From an uncultured Bacteroidales bacterium (GTDB lineage: Bacteria; Bacteroidota; Bacteroidia; Bacteroidales; Bacteroidaceae): DNA of 64,000 nucleotides. Made by a program: the position numbers and the translations under genes. The stretch lies in NCBI GenBank assembly GCA_902768125.1, contig CACXKA010000007.1, forward strand, positions 1 to 64,000, written 5' to 3'. The notes under the pieces are model-generated. The model was given only the letters and a program-made list of their open reading frames with translations, did no database searches and was not told the DNA's origin. Positions within the stretch are counted from its first letter, which is position 1. Each line of letters starts with the position of its first letter. Below, in pieces: positions 10,201 through 15,720 of this stretch.

Positions 10201-12361
10201 ATATGGTCTTGATGCAGTGAAGATGCCGTCAATATTGTTAGGTGGTGGATATTGTTATGTAACCGTTCAGGGTCATGCAAAAGTCGGATCTGATGTCTTT
10301 GGTGCCGGTAAGGGTGTCGAAACTCGATTTGATAAGGATAATGCAGACAAGACCAAGCGATCTAGACGTATGACGCTATATACTAATGCTACGGACTTCC
10401 CTGAAGGTGCTGGTACATGGGAATATTATGAAACGGGTTCCCCATTTGTTTGGGAATATTTCCAAGATGAAGATACCTATTCAACTTACCTTGAGACTTT
10501 GGCCTTGTCCACCCATCCAGAAGTGACCATCGACGGAAATGCCACCATTAATGGTTCTGTCTATGGCGGAGGTGAGGTTGGTCTTACCAAAGGTAGTGTT
10601 GTTGTAAACATCAAAGGCGGAACGATAGTTGAAGATGTATATGGCGGAGGTGCATTGGCGAATACGAATACTACAAGTTCGGTTGGTAAAAAAGATGCTA
10701 ATGATGTCCCGATTAAAGACTCAGAGGGTAATATAGAAACAGAAACTGTTCATCCTACAACAACGGTCAACCTGCTTGGTGGAACTATTGAGCGCGATGC
10801 CTATGGTGGTGGATTGGGTCGGAAGGAAGTGAAAACAGGTGAGATAGTCACGACACCAGGTGTTGAGGCCATTGTGTATGGTAATGTGCTGCTGGAACTG
10901 AACAAGGGAGTGGCTGAGGATGCCAAGGGATGTATAGTCTTGGGTAATATCTTTGGAGCCAACAATGTAAATGGTACGCCAAAGGGTCATGTCATGGTGC
11001 ATATCTATGCTACACAGAACAGGGATTTGGATGACATTAGTACCAAGTCGACAGCGAATGATGTGTATGATGTCGTTGCAGTCTATGGTGGTGGTAATCA
11101 GGCTGACTATGTGCCTGATGAATCTGAATCGGAGCAAAGCACGGAGGTCATTATTGAAGGTTGTGGCTTGACGAGTATCGAGAACGTCTATGGTGGCGGT
11201 TATGGTGCTGCTACACCTGGTACGAAGGTGCTCATCAGAGGAACTAAGATTATTGATAATGTGTTTGGTGGCGGTTATGGAGCAGGCGATAATAACCCTG
11301 GTGCCAACGTCGGCTACAGAACAGGAGGAAGAAGCACCTATGGAAAGTTAGATGGTGGTAAGGCTATCATTCAACTGATGGCAGGAACGGTCAATAACGT
11401 CTATGGCGGTAGTAATACCAAGGGAGATATCCGAGGAGGTTCCTCTGTGACAAATGTTGCTAAAGACGGAGGTCCAGGCTGCTGTGATAAGTTGATGGTT
11501 CGTGAAGTCTATGGTGGCGGTAACGAGGCTGATATGTATGGTGGTGCCGAGATTGTCCTGGACTGTATGCCTGATGACTGGATAGAGGAGATTTATGCGG
11601 GTGCCAAGAATGCTGATGTGGAGAACGACGTGAGCCTGACACTTACCAGCGGTAAGTTCGGTCGTGTGTTCGGTGGTAACAAGTCGGGTGGTAAGATTGA
11701 TGGAAGCATCACGTTGAATATTGAGGAATCGGAGGATTGTGAAGCGCCTCTTATCATTGGTGAACTTTATGGTGGTGGTAATGAAGCAGCATATTCGGCT
11801 TATGGCTATGGTACGGATGGAACTCCTCTGACGGAGGCACAGGCTAGAGATGTTTATACTGGTGAGGGCGAATATCCTGGTGGTTTCTCTGGCCCTTGGG
11901 TGAATGTGAAGTCGTTTACCAGCATCGGTAATATCTACGGTGGTGGCAAGGGACAGTCAGCAACGTTGATTGGCAATCCAAGAGTCCTTATTAACGAAGT
12001 GCTGGTGGAGGGCAACAACAACGTCGCTTATAACCCAGACAATGACACAGATAAACCAGCATGGATTGATGGTGTGAAAGTGAAGTTGTATCCTCACGAG
12101 GCTGGTAAGATGGGTGTTATCGGTAATGTCTTCGGTGGTGGTAATGCTGCCGATGTGAAAGGAAACACCAGCATCGAAATCGGAACGGGCGACTCTCGCT
12201 ATAACACTGATTCGCAGGCAAAAGTTTGGTTTGAGTCAACCTTCGAGACTAAGAACGTTGTGGGTGCTGACATTCGTGGTAACGTCTATGGTGGCGGTAA
12301 TGAGGCTCAAGTGACGGGCAACACGAATGTGGTGGTAGGAAAAGAAGCCCCTGCGCAATGA
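1268..12361 (+). CDS. Giant exported VYGGG-repeat protein, 3697 residues
   Basis: Residues 1-32 form a Sec signal peptide (basic start, hydrophobic core VATMLLLLG, cleavage near NALAQ). The rest is a chain of units of about 25-45 residues on the plan 'G-N-V-Y-G-G-G-x-x-G-x-V ... T-x-V-x-I-x-G-G-x-I', repeated many dozens of times. Superimposed on this are two large modules, each present three times in diverged form: A (nt about 1456-2370, 6541-7400, 9694-10680) and B (about 2821-3740, 5152-6020, 10942-11815). The first and last A-B pairs each carry the same tail (SIGNIYGGG, then GNTxVxIGT, then GADIRGNVYGGG). Positionally conserved cysteines recur in the modules (CEKAMV or CEKGMV, CIPGL, IEGC). 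There is no catalytic motif, transmembrane anchor or C-terminal sorting domain. The last four bases overlap the next start. A long beta-solenoid at the surface or in the periplasm is my inference; I do not recognise a named function. Confidence 0.85.
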   Translation: MTQDRNHTFIKALRAVLVATMLLLLGNNALAQVTVKGSVYGGGNEADVQINTVVNISKGTVEGNVYGGGNLGDVGTIDKSNDYNYKWTNEANPGETYTYNNTGLCTVNISGGQVGAENKSTTNHASGHVFGAGKGVDDSFYCEKGMVYKTNVTISKGTVYGNVYGGGQVGRVENDAVVSIEGTNENDTEIKGDVFGAGAGLETHGYSALLRGDATVTVQGKTKIGGNVYGGGETASVGKFRVENSLPKEPLSGGTCTVTIKDDAEITGNVFGACKGVTPADYSNATHVISGNNSLGFGDEAEYLSFLKTLALTSNTLVTIDGNASINSSVYGGGQRGITMGCVEVNMTGGTVSHDVYGGGALADTNTGNWNDGYGTVAGITAETTIVTGYYTRSGAGTVDDPYVYTEITTANTKATANTTYYSHKSWAHATLKSAYYKTVVNILGGTVVHDVYGGGLGDDATPAYVWGDVKVNLNGLDAANDIDETLRTAITGDDDAKPMNLVNGVYQVKDTKKGAIVDHVFGCNNVNGTPKGEVLVHVHATQSATTENISTKARNKTNPDDNKYDVSAVYGGGNQAEYYPANAMSDNEATKASAHTNVIIDGCNYTSIEAVYGGGNAASTPSTSVTVNGAYEIDEVFGGGNGKSTPTFTNPGANVGFHVYEDDANDAQTPANRANNYGYGSGKASVNIFGGTVHRVFGGSNTKGNVRITAITMLEDQNSCEFCVDEAYGGGKSAPMDAEAKLHMACIPGLRAAYGGAEAADILGDVTLNITNGTFDRVFGGNNLSGTISGSITVNIEETGCKPIIIGELYGGGNQAAYSVFGYKKSGTTNVIRTSKDDGEAFYTPTTPYSSNQLFADPQVNVKSFTSIGNIYGGGYGEPAVMVGNPTVNVNVANGKFFDKDIAVVAEDTKTPGNYPVPSHAKDKIGAINNVYGGGNAAEVVGNTNVNIGTEEYVFVTKEFAVGTTLPENCYTRTGSTYTSVSGTATENTTYYERIAVVGADIRGNVYGGGYGAATTVTGDVTVNVGGQKADGTFIGGNIAVGGSVYGGSALGAVNATRGTSGLSYTEGKTTAVTLKKGNVSRYVFGGGQGNGTTTAHVYGKSTVTLYGDVVAGGLYGGCDANGEMHDGTQLDLFGGTVGQSSAPTADILFGGGLGQATKVDGNVTVNVGSKDYPGNTSVTIWGNVYGGGALGSVNTNTTNTTLVNLFKGIVNGNVFGGGLGQAAVGSQSAVLYTDVNEYNTDKGTSLTAEEFAALTNEQKIKTPAVDAKDAIAAEVKGNVTVNLNKDNGTCEVSGSIFGSNNTNGSPKGHVTVHVYKTVKTGNTKDATKTTLDERWSEGATYDLAAVYGGGNKADYEPTSGTDFAEVIIEGCDETSIKEVYGGGYGAAVPATQVKIMGAYLINEVFGGGYGAGENNPGANVGYYTYTDEENKTAYTVGDGKSQVKLYGGMVHTAYGGSNTKGNIRSGSSAGKATDIVVPCILQVKNIYGAGKNADQDGGTDLVIGCIPGLKNVYGGAKDANIRGSVNLVITGGHFENIFGGNDTSGTIQGPIKLYIEESCEPLIIDNLYLGGNQAAYSVYGYYKAANDKLQPRKSATDTNPVAEGTIAPDATTGQYPDPQLYVTKFTRIGNVYGGGFGEGAVMYGNPTVNINEVKNLADELGEIENVYGGGDAAKVEGSTTINIGTETIVEIHADGKNTDETWPKENVEGAKITGNIYGGGNLADVTGNTFVNICAKKSGNDYVAVAEGASKVTIDGNVFGGGKGEAAESGEGAFTCEKAMVGINNAGLTDTSDGGTTVVIGNGMVNGTVYGGGEIGRVEKNTKVMIGLGDGVDETTAPTSAPEITGNVFGGGQGTKTHGYAGLVRGNPTVTIQGNAKVGKSVYGGGEIASVARYKVAEDEAEAEANGVEVGMPYVLANANSGYCTVTIGGYAEIGPKTSMKMYHSEITDGTDAPDDYGHVFGAGKGILPAVYTYEEGDRPYRIDKTNTKEYYTKEEDYFAFVQTLALSTQTNVTIGGNSFVKGSVYGGSENGLVQFNTNVTINSGQIGAGDGVNRRYTDAEWASESLTECASWVYGLDTNNDGMKDMFAPYDPNANATGNLDKYPVVTGLAEAKSTEGGRRIASDGHTFYGNVFGGGSGSVPYFDTEKGISRYIMTAGQVKGNTTVTINGGHILTNVYGGCEATNVLGNATITMTDGTIGVPRTDNDIIAHPVTGYIFGGGKGDQRIFFNKDTNVENAVVNVIGGRIYGSVYGGGEDGHVLKNVTLTIGETGTTTGPKIGTRGTSYYDGHVFGGGRGFGGEALTAGNVGGSVVMHIYGGEMLGSVYGGGRLASVGYGLYLTTEEGYGVMRSDNMDDKGNAVADFKRGYITMNIGGGTIGNDVADAEYGGNVFGGSMGRLTKLDGSAFDTDNHWSLLATAKKTTVNITGGIIKRSVYGGGELGTVTTDAIVNISGGTIGTADKGGAEYGNVYGGGKGYVDPVGNNYITAGIIKGNTNVQINGTSESPVIHHNIYGGGAYGSVGTFTYDANNVISEYISGGKATVIIKGGKIGEDGSENGMIFGSSRGDVGAPGSIHDKLAWVYDTEVTIGGDESSPRIVGSVYGGGENGHNYHDAVVNIHSGTIGIASGSTITNNNGTPDDPTDDISYSGAEYPYRGNVYGGGCGTDKYYSTTVPEGHTANDGQGDKYNPLAGIVYGTAKVAIDGGTVIRNIYGAGAMGSVGTSDVATSGKTTIDITGGTIGVSGTVGDGNVFGAARGDLSATDDNLAQVRETSVTVSDGDVKGSVYGGGEAGHVKENTTVNMSGGTIGVNVYGGGNLGNVGTFTETTDGRYVWTAGGLSKVEITGGKVGIDGNTNPEKGNVFGAGKGKEDTFKCEKAMVKQTSVTVSNGTVNGNVFGGGEVGRVEYDTEVKIGDGVGTEGGTSAPTIAGSVFGGGAGVATHGYSALVRGNTTVTVEGNAVVGKSVYGGGEIASVGRYGLDAVKMPSILLGGGYCYVTVQGHAKVGSDVFGAGKGVETRFDKDNADKTKRSRRMTLYTNATDFPEGAGTWEYYETGSPFVWEYFQDEDTYSTYLETLALSTHPEVTIDGNATINGSVYGGGEVGLTKGSVVVNIKGGTIVEDVYGGGALANTNTTSSVGKKDANDVPIKDSEGNIETETVHPTTTVNLLGGTIERDAYGGGLGRKEVKTGEIVTTPGVEAIVYGNVLLELNKGVAEDAKGCIVLGNIFGANNVNGTPKGHVMVHIYATQNRDLDDISTKSTANDVYDVVAVYGGGNQADYVPDESESEQSTEVIIEGCGLTSIENVYGGGYGAATPGTKVLIRGTKIIDNVFGGGYGAGDNNPGANVGYRTGGRSTYGKLDGGKAIIQLMAGTVNNVYGGSNTKGDIRGGSSVTNVAKDGGPGCCDKLMVREVYGGGNEADMYGGAEIVLDCMPDDWIEEIYAGAKNADVENDVSLTLTSGKFGRVFGGNKSGGKIDGSITLNIEESEDCEAPLIIGELYGGGNEAAYSAYGYGTDGTPLTEAQARDVYTGEGEYPGGFSGPWVNVKSFTSIGNIYGGGKGQSATLIGNPRVLINEVLVEGNNNVAYNPDNDTDKPAWIDGVKVKLYPHEAGKMGVIGNVFGGGNAADVKGNTSIEIGTGDSRYNTDSQAKVWFESTFETKNVVGADIRGNVYGGGNEAQVTGNTNVVVGKEAPAQ
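1456..2370 (+). repeat. Module A, copy 1 of the giant protein
   Basis: This segment encodes, in order, YGGGNLGDVG, FGAGKG, CEKGMV, GGGQVGRVE, THGYSALLRG, YGGGETASVG, TLALTSN and VYGGGALADTNT. The same order of landmarks returns at about 6541-7400 and 9694-10680, with substitutions and different spacer lengths. Boundaries are approximate. Confidence 0.7.
2821..3740 (+). repeat. Module B, copy 1 of the giant protein
   Basis: The landmarks in order are FGCNNVNGTPKG, VHVHATQ, AVYGGGNQA, VIIDGC, NPGANVG, FGGSNTKGN, CIPGL, FGGNNLSGTI, NIEETGC and YGGGNQAAYS. The same series recurs at about 5152-6020 and 10942-11815. Boundaries are approximate. Confidence 0.7.
5152..6020 (+). repeat. Module B, copy 2 of the giant protein
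   Basis: It has FGSNNTNGSPKG, AVYGGGNKADY, VIIEGC, NPGANVG, YGGSNTKGN, CIPGL, FGGNDTSGTI and LGGNQAAYS in the same order as copy 1. Here B comes before A (copy 2 of A starts near 6541), unlike at the two ends of the protein. Confidence 0.7.
6541..7400 (+). repeat. Module A, copy 2 of the giant protein
   Basis: It contains CEKAMV, YGGGEIGRVE, THGYAGLVRG, YGGGEIASVA, FGAGKGI and TLALSTQT in the order seen in copies 1 and 3. Confidence 0.7.
9694..10680 (+). repeat. Module A, copy 3 of the giant protein
   Basis: It contains YGGGNLGNVG, FGAGKGK, CEKAMV, GGGEVGRVE, THGYSALVRG, YGGGEIASVG, TLALSTH and VYGGGALANTNT, close to copy 1 in both order and wording. Confidence 0.7.
10942..11815 (+). repeat. 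Module B, copy 3 of the giant protein
   Basis: It has FGANNVNGTPKG, VHIYATQ, AVYGGGNQADY, VIIEGC, NPGANVG, YGGSNTKGD, FGGNKSGGKI and YGGGNEAAYS. With A copy 3 and the shared tail after it, it rebuilds the layout of the protein's N-terminal third. Confidence 0.7.
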
Positions 12362-13125
12362 TGAAAAGCAGGAGACTGTATATGGTATTTCTGCTCTGCT
12401 GTGCTTTGGGTGTCCAGGCACAGCAGGCAGATTTTCCTTATCCTGAGATTCCAGACGAAATGGAGGAGCCAGAGGCACGACTCTCTTATTTGTTGAATCA
12501 TTTCTGGAATCAGTATGCTTTTGCAGACAGCACGGCGATGAACCGTGAGGTGGGGGAGCAGGGTATGGTGGATTTCCTGAACTTCATGCAACATGCGGAC
12601 TCGGTTACAGCAGCAAAGGGGGCAAGAGCCCTTGCTGATTCGTTAGTGGCGCATCCTTCAGCTTTGTCTTTTTTTGAGGGGCTGATGGCACACTATCTGG
12701 ATGACCCCGACTCACCTCTGTACAGTGATAGAGTGTATGTTCATCTGTTGCGAGCTTTGCCTGAGACGCCTCAGCGCAGTTGGCTCTTGGAGCAGTTGGC
12801 GAAGAATCAAGTAGGTAGCCGTGCGGCAGATATTCTTGTTACGACTCCTGATGGGAAGCAGGCGCGTTTGTATGACATCAAGGCGGAGCAGATGTTGCTC
12901 ATTTTTTTCGACCCAGACTGCCGTCGTTGTCAACGGTTGGAAACACAACTGAAGCAGGACCTTCTTATCATGCAGAACCCTCGTCTCAAGGTGGTTCGCA
13001 AGGATGTGAACGACCTGAAGGGGGAATATTACGTGCCTCACACACCTATGCTGTATCTTCTCGACAAGGAGAAACGTGTGGTGTTGAAGGGTGGAAATGA
13101 GGAGGCAATAAAGACCTTCTTATAA
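12358..13125 (+). CDS. Exported DUF5106/thioredoxin-like protein
   Basis: The 255-residue protein starts with a signal peptide (VFLLCCALGVQAQQ). An alpha-helical region (about residues 25-150) matches my memory of DUF5106, the domain often placed before a thioredoxin fold in Bacteroidales. The C-terminal half is thioredoxin-like: FFDPDCRRCQ near residue 183 sits where WCGPC is found, and HTPMLYLLD supplies the cis-Pro region after the PxTP pattern. The redox pair would be C-R-R-C. The gene overlaps the giant repeat gene by ATGA, so the two are translationally coupled and probably serve one process in the envelope. The role is unproven: disulfide exchange on the cysteines of the repeat modules is one possibility, a general periplasmic reductase another. 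Confidence 0.75.
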   Translation: MMKSRRLYMVFLLCCALGVQAQQADFPYPEIPDEMEEPEARLSYLLNHFWNQYAFADSTAMNREVGEQGMVDFLNFMQHADSVTAAKGARALADSLVAHPSALSFFEGLMAHYLDDPDSPLYSDRVYVHLLRALPETPQRSWLLEQLAKNQVGSRAADILVTTPDGKQARLYDIKAEQMLLIFFDPDCRRCQRLETQLKQDLLIMQNPRLKVVRKDVNDLKGEYYVPHTPMLYLLDKEKRVVLKGGNEEAIKTFL

Positions 13126-13353
13126 TGCTACGGCGTACCGGCTTTAAAACAACGCCGTTGTTTTGAGCTTCCTACACCGTTGTTTCATCAAAAGAACGCC
13201 GTTGTTTTAAAATGGCATTTCCCCCTCGGAAAAACTCAAATAATTATGGTATTTCTCTCACTTGTTCGTAACTTTGACTACGTCGAAAGTAGGCTGCATC
13301 TCGGAAATACAAAGAAAAAGAGTTTTTCCTTTGGAATTTCCCTCGATTTGCAC
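13126..13353. other. Intergenic stretch upstream of the metK promoter
   Basis: I find no gene here. The left part holds the CCGTTGTTT triad (13146-13208), then A/T-rich sequence up to the metK promoter. Short open frames in this stretch lack any family signature. Confidence 0.6.
13146..13208. repeat. Three CCGTTGTTT repeats at exact 22-bp spacing, one within a perfect palindrome
   Basis: CCGTTGTTT starts at 13155, 13177 and 13199. The first copy is the right arm of a perfect inverted repeat, AAAACAACG-C-CGTTGTTTT, at 13146-13164. The stretch lies between the DUF5106 gene and the metK promoter. A 22-bp period is about two helical turns, which would suit a DNA-binding protein; a transcript hairpin or dispersed repeat family is equally possible. 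Confidence 0.6.
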
Positions 13354-13361
13354 TACCTTTG
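13354..13361 (+). promoter_or_regulatory. metK promoter, TACCTTTG
   Basis: This matches the Bacteroidetes -7 element TAnnTTTG. It lies 14 bases before the SAM-II aptamer, so the aptamer sits near the 5' end of the transcript. Confidence 0.75.
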
Positions 13362-13374
13362 CACCCAAATTCAA

Positions 13375-13461
13375 ATGTGGACAGATTTGGGCTGCTTGCA
13401 ACCACAGTAAAAAATGCTAAAACGACAAAGGAAAGCCTCACTATTGAGGTGTGTTTTTGTC
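13375..13461 (+). promoter_or_regulatory. SAM-II riboswitch in the metK leader
   Basis: The conserved series of the SAM-II aptamer is visible in order: TGTGG (13376-13380), GATTTG, GCTTGCAACCACA (closing stem CCACA at 13402-13406), GTAAAAAATGCTAAAACG (13407-13424). Stem P1 pairs UGUGG with CCACA. SAM-II is known from alphaproteobacteria and Bacteroidetes and binds S-adenosylmethionine, the product of the gene it precedes. Directly after the aptamer a nested hairpin (GACAAA 13424-13429 with TTTGTC 13456-13461, inner CCTCA/TGAGG) begins on the last aptamer base and could be the competing structure. No U-tract follows it, so control of translation or mRNA access is more likely than intrinsic termination. 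I did not work out the pseudoknot pairing base by base. Confidence 0.85.
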
Positions 13462-13527
13462 TGTGCATCTTCCCCAATTCTTTCCCCATACATTATTAAT
13501 TATTAAACATTTAATTTTTAATTGACT

Positions 13528-14853
13528 ATGGGTTATTTATTTACATCAGAATCAGTTTCGGAGGGACATCCCGACAAAGTGGCCGACCAAATCAGCGATG
13601 CTGTGCTGGACAATTTGTTGGCTTATGATGCCGACTCGAAGGTGGCTTGCGAAACGTTGGTCACAACGGGTCAGGTGGTCGTTGCTGGCGAGGTCAAGAG
13701 CAATGCCTATGTGGACTTGCAGGAAATTGCTCGCGACACTATCAACAAGATTGGTTACACGAAGTCTTCCTATAAGTTTGACGGTGAGAGTTGTGGCGTG
13801 TTGAATGCCATCCACGAACAGAGTGGCGACATCAACCGAGGCGTGGAACGTGAAAATCCTGAAGAACAGGGTGCAGGTGACCAGGGCATGATGTTTGGCT
13901 ATGCTACCAACGAAACTGAGAACGGTATGCCTTTGTCTCTCGACCTTTCGCATCGCATCCTGCGTGTATTGGCTGACATCCGAAGAGAGGCAAAAGTGAT
14001 GACATATATACGTCCCAACGGGAAGGAGGTGACGTATTTGCGTCCTGATGCTAAGAGTCAGGTGACCATTCAATATGGCGATGACAACAAGCCGGAGCGC
14101 ATCCACACCATTGTGGTGAGTACCCAGCATGACGAGTTTATCGTACCTGATGCCCAGAATGGACTCACACAGGAAGAGGCAGACGAGCAAATGCTCGCAC
14201 GCATCAAGCAGGATGTCATCAACATCTTGATTCCACGAGTTATTGCCGAAATTGGTGACGAGAAAGTGAGTGCTTTGTTCAAAGAGGGCATTACTTATCA
14301 TGTGAATCCAACGGGCAAGTTTGTGATTGGTGGTCCCCACGGTGACACTGGCTTGACGGGTAGGAAGATTATTGTTGACACCTACGGCGGTCGTGGTGCA
14401 CATGGTGGTGGAGCCTTCTCGGGCAAAGACCCCAGCAAGGTGGACCGTTCGGCAGCCTATGCAGCTCGTCATATTGCCAAAAATCTGGTGGTGGCAGGTG
14501 TGGCAGATGAGATACTGGTACAGTTGAGCTATGCTATTGGTGTGGCACGCCCTGTTAGTATTTATGTCAACACCTATGGCACGTCCAAGGTGGCGCTGAC
14601 CGATGGTGAGATAGCCACCAAGATTGGCAGCATCTTCGACTTGCGTCCCAAGGCCATAGAAGAGCGTTTCGACTTGCGCAAACCTATCTATCAGGAAACG
14701 GCATCTTATGGTCACTTTGGAAGAAAGACGGAACGGGTAGTGAAGAAATTCACCAATCGCTATCAGGGAGACCGTGAGATCGAGGTGACCCTGTTCCCTT
14801 GGGAGGAAACCGAGAAGTATCAGGCACAGATAAAGCAAGAGTTTGAGATTTGA
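13528..14853 (+). CDS. metK: S-adenosylmethionine synthase
   Basis: It makes S-adenosylmethionine from methionine and ATP in the cytosol. The 441-residue protein opens with [16 protein letters not shown] (the ATP/methionine loop) and keeps the central [14 protein letters not shown] block and the [15 protein letters not shown] loop, all diagnostic of MetK. I start at ATG 13528; a TTG six bases earlier would add two residues and is less likely. A SAM-II riboswitch lies in the leader, so synthesis is probably repressed by its own product. The last codons (EFEI, stop) are read from the first unit of a 7-bp tandem repeat that continues past the gene. Confidence 0.97.
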   Translation: MGYLFTSESVSEGHPDKVADQISDAVLDNLLAYDADSKVACETLVTTGQVVVAGEVKSNAYVDLQEIARDTINKIGYTKSSYKFDGESCGVLNAIHEQSGDINRGVERENPEEQGAGDQGMMFGYATNETENGMPLSLDLSHRILRVLADIRREAKVMTYIRPNGKEVTYLRPDAKSQVTIQYGDDNKPERIHTIVVSTQHDEFIVPDAQNGLTQEEADEQMLARIKQDVINILIPRVIAEIGDEKVSALFKEGITYHVNPTGKFVIGGPHGDTGLTGRKIIVDTYGGRGAHGGGAFSGKDPSKVDRSAAYAARHIAKNLVVAGVADEILVQLSYAIGVARPVSIYVNTYGTSKVALTDGEIATKIGSIFDLRPKAIEERFDLRKPIYQETASYGHFGRKTERVVKKFTNRYQGDREIEVTLFPWEETEKYQAQIKQEFEI

Positions 14854-14904
14854 GGTTTGAGGTTTGAGATTTGAGGTTTGAGGTTTGAGATTTGAGGTTT
14901 GAGG
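14842..14904 (+). repeat. TTTGAGR tandem repeat, three perfect 21-bp units
   Basis: Nine 7-mers follow each other without a gap in the order TTTGAGA, TTTGAGG, TTTGAGG, three times over (63 bp). The first unit codes for the end of MetK and contains its stop codon; the last ends 15 bases before the next start. Related fragments occur near 16890, 41661, 44677 (inside a coding region) and 52159. Confidence 0.9.
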
Positions 14905-14919
14905 TTTTGGTTAAGATTT

Positions 14920-15720
14920 ATGAATGACCTAAGCACATGGCTTGTTTCTGATTCCACCGTACTTCGGAATACGGAGCTCTATAAGCAGGGGATTCTTCTG
15001 CCCGACCGCAACATTCCGATGGAGCAGTGCGACTATATCCTTTGTAAAGATGATGTTGTCGTAGCTGGTATGACGGTCATGTTCTTTATCCTCGCATTCG
15101 TTTTCTACAAGGGTAAGGACTTGTTGCTCTATCGTCTGAAAGAGTATTTCACGTCCAAGCGTGTTTATGTGGAGGGGAATGTGATGGAGGATGCAGGCGA
15201 AATGCTGAATGTCTTCCTGCTGACAACCGTCGGTGCACTCAGTCTGTCCCTTCTTTTCTTAGAAAGTGAGATTGCGAAAAGCAGCTACATTTCTTCGATA
15301 GGATTTCCCTATTGGATATATGTTGCCGGATGGTTGGCGCTCCAGTTGTTCATCTATGTAAAATCCTGTCTCTATTCAATTGTGAATTTTACGTTTTTCG
15401 ATCGTGAACCGAGTCGTAAATGGATATCGGGATACCTGCTGATGACCTCCTTGACAGCCTTCCTTTTTTACCCCATTGCTCTTATGGATGTATTTTCTCA
15501 TTTGAGTCATGAGATTGTCATATGGAGTGCCATTTTGGTAGTGGTTCTGTACGAGTTACTGCTGTTTTATAAGCTAATTGCTAACTTTAAGGTAAAAAAA
15601 TATGGCTATATGCTCATTTTTTTGTACTTTTGCAGCGTCGAATTGTTACCGACACTTGTATTTGGGCATCTGGCGGTATGGTTTAGTGACAATTATATAG
15701 TAAAAAACATTTTATATTGA
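14920..15720 (+). CDS. DUF4271 membrane protein
   Basis: This 266-residue inner-membrane protein has about six hydrophobic spans (around residues 50, 95, 135, 175, 205 and 235). It fits DUF4271, a Bacteroidetes family of unknown role whose gene commonly precedes hemD, as here. I start at ATG 14920; an in-frame TTG at 14899 lies inside the TTTGAGR repeat and would add repeat-coded residues, so I reject it. The stop overlaps the hemD start by one base (TGATG), pointing to coupled translation. No enzymatic motif is visible. Confidence 0.85.
   Translation: MNDLSTWLVSDSTVLRNTELYKQGILLPDRNIPMEQCDYILCKDDVVVAGMTVMFFILAFVFYKGKDLLLYRLKEYFTSKRVYVEGNVMEDAGEMLNVFLLTTVGALSLSLLFLESEIAKSSYISSIGFPYWIYVAGWLALQLFIYVKSCLYSIVNFTFFDREPSRKWISGYLLMTSLTAFLFYPIALMDVFSHLSHEIVIWSAILVVVLYELLLFYKLIANFKVKKYGYMLIFLYFCSVELLPTLVFGHLAVWFSDNYIVKNILY

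Noticed and set aside
1268-12361. CRISPR-like array suggested by repeated TATGGTGGTGGT blocks
   Set aside because: Repeats vary in spacing and sequence and lie in one continuous open frame; they encode the YGGG motif.
13180-13410. 76-codon open frame ahead of metK
   Set aside because: It covers the promoter and most of the SAM-II aptamer, so it cannot be a real gene in this transcript.
13522-13527. TTG start for metK two codons upstream
   Set aside because: The ATG at 13528 gives the family's usual [10 protein letters not shown] start; similar TTG starts at 15717 and 62349 were rejected for the same reason.
13552-14838. 428-codon open frame antisense to metK
   Set aside because: The sense frame is an unmistakable MetK; the antisense frame has no family signature and reflects codon bias.
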